Source: Closterium sp. Naga37s-1
Taxonomy: Eukaryota; Streptophyta; Zygnematophyceae; Desmidiales; Closteriaceae
Direction of reading: 5' to 3'
DNA length: 64,000 nt
NCBI GenBank assembly: GCA_947471745.1
Contig: CANJKZ010000978.1
Location: 619,501-683,500, forward strand
In this document: one piece after another, positions 20,801 through 29,800 of the stretch
Position numbering within the stretch: the stretch's first letter is position 1
How the letters are laid out: each line of letters starts with the position of its first letter
Program-made: the position numbers and the translations under genes
The notes under the pieces: model-generated
The model's database searches: none
Told to the model about the DNA's origin: nothing
What the model saw: only the letters and a program-made list of their open reading frames with translations

Positions 20801-23800
20801 ACAAGGTCGCGAATGAAGAAGTGATGAAGCTCGATGTGCTTGTTGCGAGTGTGAAACACGTGAGTCGGGGAGAGGTGGATGGCACTCTTGTTGTCAGACC
20901 AGAGGGTGGGTGTGGACTGAGGGTAGCCAAATTCCTAGAGGAGGAAGGTGAGCCAACGAGCCTTCTGAGCTGCCATAGTCCCAGCGTACAGTTTTGCCTC
21001 ACAAGATGAGAGGGAGACCATAGAGGACCTGGTGGAGCGCCAACAGACAACTCCACTACCAAGGGTGAAGCAGTAGCCGTGAGAGGAGCGTCAGTCAGTC
21101 TGATCATCTGCCCAAGAGGAGTCACTGTAGCCCTCTAGTTGAGGAGGAAAAAGACCACCAAGCGTGAGGACATGAGGTCATTGCAGTGCCGAGGAACAAC
21201 ATGTTGAGACGCACATCAGTAAGAGCACTAGCACTAGTACTAGCCTGAGCGGGTTCCTGTGCCTCGACTTGGTTGGTCTTACGAGGGCGCATCCAGTTCG
21301 GTGGCTTCGAGTCGACCCCATTGACGGAATACCATTCGTCGTCTTTCTTCTTGAAGCAAGTAGTGAGGGGGTGGTTAGCGCCACCACACACTTGTCCCTT
21401 GTGGTTGGCATACTTGACGCCGTAGGTGGACGGAGAAAAGCGATTGCACTGGAAGGGCGCCGAGGTAACACTTGCTTAGGCCACGGGAGTACGGAGGTCG
21501 TTGACCTTGGTTTGAGCTGTGGTGTCTTTATCGGCGGAGAGGAGTGAGGAGCATCTTCCTAGTCACCTCGTATGCTGGTGGAGTGAGTCCTACAAGAAGG
21601 GCTGCTGTCGGGGCTTGCTCGGGGAAGACTATGCCGAGTTCCTTAAGTTCGCCATGAATGGTTTGAACCTTGGCGATGTAGTCGGCCATGCCCGGTGAGT
21701 CCCCCAGGCGGACCTGAAACATGCTCGGTATAAGGATGGCAACCCCGACTGCCGTTGTGTTCATGAAGTGGTCATGAAGGTGCTTTCATATGGCGTTGGA
21801 GGTAGGGTAGTTGTGGTAGGTGTTGACGAGGTCGGGAGGGGTGGTGCCGATGAAGACTCTGATGATAGCCGCATCAACCTTCTCTCACAACAGCGGCACT
21901 TATCAACGGCTTCCTCGTACACCCTAGTTGCCTCCACATTGGGATACGACGGCGCCGTGGGGTCTCTTGTCGTAGTTGAGTAACACATCCTTGAGATCCA
22001 ACCCTTGCACCTCATGGCTCAAGGGGTGCTTGTCAACCCCGTAGCTCCACGTTTTGTAGTTGGAGCTAGTGCCATCGAGTTCAAGGCGAAGCGGGCTGAT
22101 GGGGTTGGCGATGGTGGAAGAAGCGATCGCCATGATGAAGAAGACCCCCAATGTCTCACGCGAAGCCCCGCCCTTAAGTCACCGATAGAAACAAGAAACT
22201 TCAGAGCATCGCGGCACGGCGATTCCGAAATCTGAAGGTCGGGAAGAAAAAAAAATGTCAAGGTTGGCGATTTCAGAATGTCGCGTAGAAGGATTATTCA
22301 GGTCGACGAAATTAAGTAAGAACTGCATATTTCGGTAACGAATAATTAATTCTAACCCTACGCTCACACACCCCCCCACACACCGCCCACCCCCCCAACC
22401 CTGTCCCGCAGTTCGCGGCTTCACGGCTGCTCAGCTTCACGGCTACATGACTGCTCTGTTTCACGGCTGCACCTATTCAGCCGCACCTGTTCGGCTTCAA
22501 CCGTTAACGAGAATGGGTGACGACATGGTAGGTTGTCGAGAACGCGGGAATGGTGGGATTCTCACCATGAACGGGAAGAACCACCAATAAATACCATAGC
22601 GACGAGTAGCTTTAGCGAAACCCCCAAATCGTCGCAACGTGACGGTGGGAAGAATGGCTCGGGAGAGAATCCGGCCAAGGAAGGTTAGGACGATGACGAT
22701 CCTTATCGTCGAGCGACTAATGTTGAAAGTGGTTTTGCCGAAGAGTGCGGGGAAAGATTCCGCGAAGGTAGAAGGATCACGATCCGCGTGTGTGGTTGAA
22801 GCGCTCTGATACCATGCAAGACCTGAGGTTGAACTCATATACTAGTAATGAGCTCAAAGCGCTTTAGTACATACGAAATGAGCAAGGTATGGAGGGGGAG
22901 GGAATCGGGGGTAATCCCAAGGGGTTTGGGGGCAATCCCAGGGCAATCTCTAATTGGTGGGTTAGAGATTGCTTGGTGACTTAGTTGCGGAAGACGCTCG
23001 ACCTTTCTTGCGTCTAGCGTCTAGACGCAGCGTCTAGACGCTAGACGCAAGACGCACCTTTAGACGCTAGACGCTTGGGCAAAATGTTTTCGGGCAGCCC
23101 GAATTTTTTTTTCCGCACGCGCGAAATTGAAATTAGCCATTTCGACGCGAAATTTAATTTCGCGCCATTAGAACCCCTTCCCACCCATTTCGACCATATA
23201 AACCAGCCCCCCAAGCAATTTTGAATCCCCCCCAACCAAAATTGAACACAAACCTCACTTCACCGCTTGGTATCTAGAAAACCCAACCTCTATCGCTAAC
23301 CACCAAAAGGTTGGGGAGCACAAATCCCTCATTTCTTCCAAATCTCTTTCGAAAACCCTTAGGGTTTAGCTAACCATGTCTTCTCGTAGCCATTGGTCAT
23401 GGTACGGGGAAAAATTGACCCCATTGTGACATACGTGCATGTCCCCCACCCTCCCCATGCCCCATAGATTTTTTTTTGGTCTGCCCACTTTTTTTAGCCT
23501 GCCCGGGCTTTCGTCTAATCCTGCGTCTAATCTGACTCATCTAGCGTCTAGCGTCTTAGACACTGCGTCTAGACGGACGCGTCTAAGACGCTAGACGTGT
23601 CTTCCGCAACTAAGCTTGGTGATCACATTTGGGTTTGGTTGGAATGTGGGTGTTCACCCAACCCCAACCAACACAAAGTGCAAACTACATCAAGCTAGAA
23701 TATAAAACGTACAATTACAAAGTTGAGACTGAGGGCTAACACTAACAAGTTCCACCACCAGGGCTGTCAGTCCTCACCTCCGGTGCAGATTCGTTTGACC

Positions 23801-26800
23801 AGCTTCTTCATTCCTCCTCTGCCCCTCTCTTATTGTTGCTGCTGCTGCTGCTCATATTCTACCGCTGTTTCTGCTGCTGGTAGTGGTTTCACCACCAGGG
23901 CTGTCAGGTCAATGACGAAAAGCACTCGCAGCACTCGCCGAGTCGCAGACAAGGCAATCAACTCACCTCAGGGTGCAGGTTGGTTTGTCCATCATCATTC
24001 CTCTTCTGTCCCTCCCTTACTCCTGCTGCTGCTGTTGGGAGTAGTGGTTCCACCACCAGGGCTGTCAGGTCTTTGACAAAAAACACTCGCAGCACTCCCA
24101 CCACTCCAGCTCCTTCTCCCCCTCCCCCTCCCCCTCCGCCTTCCCTTCCACCCTTTTCCTTCGCCACTTTCTCTCCCCGTTCCCCTCCCCCAGCAGCACC
24201 TCCTCCCCCCACCCCTCCTCCTGCTCCTCCTCCTCCCACCTCTACCCCCAAAGACCGTAAGTGGACTAGAGGGGGGAGAGGGGTGTTGGTTTGGGGATCT
24301 AATCCCCATGCTGACGTTGAAAGGGATTGGCCTGACGTGGATTTGGCCCAGGATGATGGGCGAAGGGGGAGGGGAGGGGAGGAGTAGGGGAGGGGGAAAG
24401 GGGAGGAGTGGGTGGGGGGGTTGGAGGCGGAGGGGGAAGGGGGGAATGGCTGGTTGGGGTTGGGGCAAGCAGAGGGGGAGAGAGGGGGAGTGTGGGCGAA
24501 AGGGGAGAGATGGACGATTGAGGGGGTGGAGGAGGAGCGAGGGAGGGTGGGAGTGAGTGAGGGAGTGAGAGAGGGAGTGAGTGAGGGGCTGAGGAAGGAG
24601 GAGGTGCGACGGGGGGAGGGGGAGGAGGGGCGGTGAGAGGAGGGGGAGGAGGAGGCGGAGGAGGAGGAGGTGAAGGGGGAGCGAAAGGGGGAGAGGGAGC
24701 GAAGGATGGAAGAGGAGGAGGAGGGAGGGGAGAGGGAGGAGGGGAGAAGGCGGAGACAAGCGTATGAGTGTAGTGCTGCAGTGTCAGTCTGGTGGAAGGC
24801 GGGAGGGGATGGAGGAAAGGGGGAGAGGGAGAGGGATGGGGGGGGGGGAAGAGGGAAAGGGGGACGGGGGGAGAGGGAAAAGGGGGAGAGGCTACTTCTG
24901 AGTCGACACAAAATGCGCAGGCATGCATAGGAGTGAAGTGCTGCAGGCATGCATAGGAGTGAAGTGCTGCAGGCATGCATAGGAGTGAAATGCTGCAGGC
25001 AGTGTCAGCCTGAGGGAGGCAGCGAGGTGGGAGCGGTGGGAGAGAGGTTAGAGGTGTGAGAGTAGTGAGAGGGAGGAGGGGAGAAGGTGGGAAGAGGTGA
25101 GAAGGTGGGAGGAGGAGCGAGGGGATGGAGAGTGGTTAGAGGGGGAGCGGTGAGAGGAAGGGGAAAGATCAAAGCAATAAAAGAACAGGGGTGATTTTTG
25201 AGATGTACGTGAAAAAGAACAGGGGTGATTTTATAGATTTACGTGAGAAAGAACAGGGGTGATTTTTTAGATTTACGTGAGAAAGAACAGGGGTCATTTT
25301 ATAGATTTACGTGAGAAAGAACAGGGGTGATTTTTTAGATATACGTGAAAGAACAGGGGTGATTTTTTAGATTTACGTGAGAAAGAACGGGGGTGATTTT
25401 TTAGATCTACGTGAGAAAGAACAGGGGTGATTTTTTAGATTTACGTGAGAAAGAACAGGGGTGATTTTTTAGACTAACGTGAGAAAGAACAGGGGTGATT
25501 TTTTAGATTTACGTGAGAAAGAACAGGGGTGATTTTTTAGATTTACGTGAGAAAGAACAGGGGTGATTTTTTAGATTTACGTGAGAAAGAACAGGGGTGA
25601 TTTTTTAGATCAATGTGAGAAAGAACAGGGGTAATTTTTGAGATCTACGTGAGAAAGAACAGGGGTGATTTTTGAGATCTACGTGAGAAAGAATAGGGAA
25701 AGCAAAAGGAGAAGCAGCCGAAGACTGTGCAAGCTAAGGAAGGGCAGCAGGGGCATGAGTGGTTGCTACCGGGGAGAGGGTGGAGGCGAGCAGCAGGTTG
25801 TGGCAGAGCGGCAGAACAAGGCTCTGGGTTTGACTCAGATAATTACCAAGGAGAGGGCATGAGTGAGCGAGTGGTTACCGGGGAGAGGGTGGAGGCGAGC
25901 AGCAGGTTGTGGCAGAGCGGCAGAACAAGGCTCTGGGTTTGACTCAGATAATTACCAAGGAGAGGGCATGAGTGAGCGAGTGGTTACCGGGGAGAGGGTG
26001 GAGGCGAGCAGCAGGTTGTGGCAGAGCGGCAGAACAAGGCTCTGGGTTTGACTCAGATAATTACCAAGGAGAGGGCATGAGTGAGCGAGTGGTTACCGGG
26101 GAGAGGGTGGAGGCGAGCAGCAGGTTGTGGCAGAGCAGCAGCGCCCCGCCTTGAAAGGCGTCTGTGAGGCGATGGGCGAGCAGCAGAGCAACGCTTGGGG
26201 CTTGGGGTTCGGGGTTCTGGGTTTGGGGTTCTGGGTTTGGGGTTTGGGGTTCGGGGTTCTGGGTTTGGGGTTTGGGGTTTGGGGTTCGGGGTTCTGGGTT
26301 TGGGGTTTGGGGTTTGGGGTTCGGGGTTCTGGGTTTGGGGTTTGGGGTTTGGGGTTCGGGGTTCTGGGTTTGGGGTTTGGGGTTCGGGGTTCTGGGTTTG
26401 GGGTTTGGCTGGGGTTACCGGGGAGAGGGTGGAGGCGAGCAGCAGGTTGTGGCAGAGCAGCAGCGCTGCTCCTTGAAAGGCGTCCGCCAAGCGATGGGCG
26501 AGAGACTGGTGGGAGGGGAGCGGGATAGAGGAGAGAGGGAAGGAAGGGAGAAGCAGAGCAGGAGCAGGGAGGGAGGGGTGTAAGAGAGAGGACAAGACAA
26601 AGACGCTGCAGTGCCCCCCCTGAGAGGCATCTGCCAGGGGATGGGCGAGTGACTGGTGGGAGGGGGAGAGACGGGAGAAAAGGGGAGAGATGATTGAGTT
26701 CTGGAAAGGGGGGAGCGGGGTAAATGACAGGAAAGACGGAGGGGTAGCAGCCCCCCGCCTTGAAAGGCATCTGGCAGGGGATGGGCGAGTGACTGATGAG

Positions 26801-29800
26801 AGGGGGAGGAGAGCAGGGGGGAAAGGTGGGAGGGAAACGGGAGTAGTAGAGCAGGAGAGGCAGCTGGAGAGGGAGTCGAGGGGAGAAGGCAGGCGGACTC
26901 AAGAAAGGGCGGTGTGAGGAGCGGTTGGAAGAGGTGGGAAGGGGTTGAGGGAACAAGGGCGAAGTTGAATTGGAGACAGGAGAGGTGGTTGGAGAGAGAG
27001 TCGAGAAGAGCAGGCAGGCGGACTCGAGGGGTGAGGGGTGAGGGGCGGTTGGAAGAGGTGGGGTTGGTGGGGGGCATTCAGGGACTGGGGAGCAGGAAGA
27101 GTGAGGGAGCGGGGAAGAGTGAGGGAGCGGGGAAGAGTGAGGGAGCGGGGAAGATTCAATTGACGACAGGAGAGGGAGTGGAGGAGAGAAGGCAGGCGCA
27201 GTCGAGGAGGTGTGGGGCATGCATGTGCATGTGCATGTGCATGCCACAGCGAGTCACCAAAGCGGGGAGAGAGTGGCTCACCAGGGCAGGGAGAGTGAGG
27301 GAGCGTGGAAGATTCAGTTGGCGGCAGGAGAGGCGGCTGGATAGGGCGTCGAGGAGAACAGGCAGGCGCACTCGAGGAGGTGTGGGGCGGTTGGAAGTGG
27401 TGAGAGGGGGTGGTTCGTGGAACAAGGGAGAAGCAGGCTCACCAGAGCAGGAAGAGTGAGGGAACGTGGAAGATTCAGTTGACGGCAGAAGAGACGGCTG
27501 GAGAGGGAGTCGAGGAGAGCAGGCAAGCGGACCCGAGGAGGTGTGGGACGGTTGGAAGTGGTGAGAGGGGGTGGTTCGGGGAACAAGGGAGAAGCAGGCT
27601 CACCAGGGCAGGAAGAGTGAGGGAACGTGGCAGATTCAGTTGGCGGCAGGAGAGACGGCTGGAGAGGGAGTCGAGGAGAGCAGGCAAGCGGACCCGAGGA
27701 GGTGTGGGGCGGTTGGAAGTGGTGAGAGGGGGTGGTTCGGGGAACAAGGGAGAAGCAGGCTCACCAGGGCAGGAAGAGTGAGGGAACGTGGCAGATTCAG
27801 TTGGCGGCAGGAGAGGCGGCTGGAGAGGGCGTCGAGGAGAGCAGGCAGGCGCACTCGAGGAGGCATTGGAGCAGAGAGGGCGAAAGGGAATGTGAGGGCG
27901 GAGGGCTCTGGGGACCCGCCTGGGAGGGATGAGGAGGGGAGGGGAGGTGCAGTCAGGGGGAAAGAGGCAGGAGCCTTGAAAAGTGAGGGGTGGTTGGAAA
28001 GGGGGTGCTCTGGGGACCCACCTGGAGGGATGAGGAGGAAGTGCAGTGGGAGGAGTGAGGGCAGGAATCACTGGTCGAGTTGACTCGAAAATGAACTCGA
28101 GGAGGTGTGGGGGTTGAAAGGGCGAAGGGGAATGTGAGAACAGAGGGTTCTGGGGACCCGCTTGGAGGGATGGGGGGGAAGTGCAGTGGGGAAGGTGGGG
28201 AAGGGGGGAGCGCAATGAAGAGGAAACGGGGAATCACTGAGTTTTTATTCGACTAAAAAATGGACCCGTGGAGGTGTGGCGGAAGAGAGGGCGAAGGGGA
28301 ATGTGAGGGCGGAGGGTTCTAGGGACCCGCCTGGAGGGACATGGGGGGGGAAAAGGGGAAGCACTACGTTTTGAGTCAACTGAAAAAAAGACTTGAGGAG
28401 GTGTGGACTGGTCAAAAGGAACGGACTAATCGGAACAGCGGGGGCGGAACGACGTGCACGATCCACACACGACCGAAGAGACACAGAACTGTGAGGAAGG
28501 CTGGGAGGAAGGCTCACAGGCAGTTACATGCCAAGTCAGAATACAGAAGAGAAGTGCGAGGGGGAGAGGGAGACAAGCACCTGTGAGAAAGTCAGGGAGG
28601 AACGCTTGCAGGCAGGCACGGGCTAAGTCTGCTGAAGGGGGAACGGCAGATGGGGAATCATGTGAAGTTGTGCTGGACTCAAGATTGGATGAAGGATTTG
28701 AAGAGGGCCCAGTTGTTGCTTCTGAGGGGAGAGGAGGAGGAGGAGGGGGTTGGGGTTGTTGCTGCAACATGCGGTCGATGCTGCCGAAGAAGAGACAAAA
28801 GAGCGCATGCGCCTCCACCAGATACTGCCGAAGAGCCTCGTCGCGCACTGTAGCGTCGGGCGGCATGACGCCGTTGACCCCCCGACACTCCACCACCTGA
28901 GATTCAATTAGGGCATATCGTGTTGGGAAGGGGAGGGGGGGGGGGGGGGAGCGGGCTGGGGGGAATGTGCGAGAGGAACAACGCCGTTCACCCCCCGACA
29001 CTCCACTACCCGAGGGCATGGACGGAGGGCGGGTGGGAAGGCATGGGAAATCGAGTCAATGGTGGGTGGGGGAAGGGAAGGGCAGAAAGCATGGAGAAAA
29101 TGGAGGAAAATGGAGGAAAATGGAGGAAAAAGGGGGAGTGGGGGATAAAAATATGAGAGCATGGAACCACATGTCTCCTGTGAGCGATTTTTGAAAATTC
29201 TCCAAAACCACACGGTTCCATCACCCTAATTTCGCAGTTTTGAGTCGACTAAAAAAAAACTCCAAAACCACACGGCTCCATCACCCTAAAGGGCACTAAT
29301 GACCGTGACTATGAGCGAGCCCCGTTCCCTCACCAGCACCATGAATATGCCTGGTTCACACTCCAGCAGCACGTGCCGGTGGAAATGCGCTCGCATCACT
29401 TCACAGGGACGATTGGGGGAGAATATTCTGCAAGGGCCGGGGAGGGGATGGGGGCGGTGGAGGCGGGGGGTGAAACGGAGAGAGGAGGTGGGTTGGCGGC
29501 ACCAGGCAATGGGGGGCGGTGGAAATGCGCTCGCATCACCTCACAGGGACGATTGGGGGAGAAGATTCTGAAAGGGCCAGGGAGGGGATGGGGGGGGTGA
29601 AGAAGGAGAGAGGGAGTGGGTTCAGGCAAGGAGAGGAGTGTGGGGGTGGGAAATAGGAGGTCGGGGACAGGGGGTGGAGACAGCAGCAGGTTCACACTCC
29701 AGCAGCAGCAGCACTCCAGCCAAGGAGAGGAGTGTGGCGGTTGAAATGCGCTCGCATCACCTCACACGGGCGGTGGGGGGAGAAGATTCTGGAGGAGGGA

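Larger units (their letters stand above)
20352..23747 (-). mobile_element. Copia-2: internally deleted Copia element in a CCZ1 intron
   Basis: LTRs at 20,352-20,637 (286 bp) and 22,815-23,747 (about 290 bp after removing a nested 635-bp element and its 8-bp target copy). Flanks GGTTC and AGTTC match at four of five bases. Primer site on the minus strand at 22,803-22,814; a G-rich polypurine tract (minus strand ATGGGGGGG) beside the left LTR. The interior keeps gag and the tail of RNase H; protease, integrase and reverse transcriptase are gone. It lies in the same direction as CCZ1. Confidence 0.88.
27870..28400. repeat. Tandem units of about 130-170 bp carrying micro-palindromes
   Basis: Four units sharing GGGGACCCGCCTGGAGGGA and GGGGAATGTGAG. 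Three end in a palindrome (28,075; 28,241; 28,368) next to a truncated CCTCCTCGAG exon 4 acceptor motif on the minus strand. Confidence 0.75.

Noticed and set aside
23958-24980. 340-codon Pro/Ser-rich minus-strand frame
   Set aside because: Mostly pyrimidine-rich intron of CCZ1; only short parts (HSYACLRLLP, FVKDLTALVV) look exonic.
25184-25692. CRISPR-like array of 34-bp repeats
   Set aside because: No unique spacers, direct head-to-tail units, and the context is a eukaryotic intron; a minisatellite.
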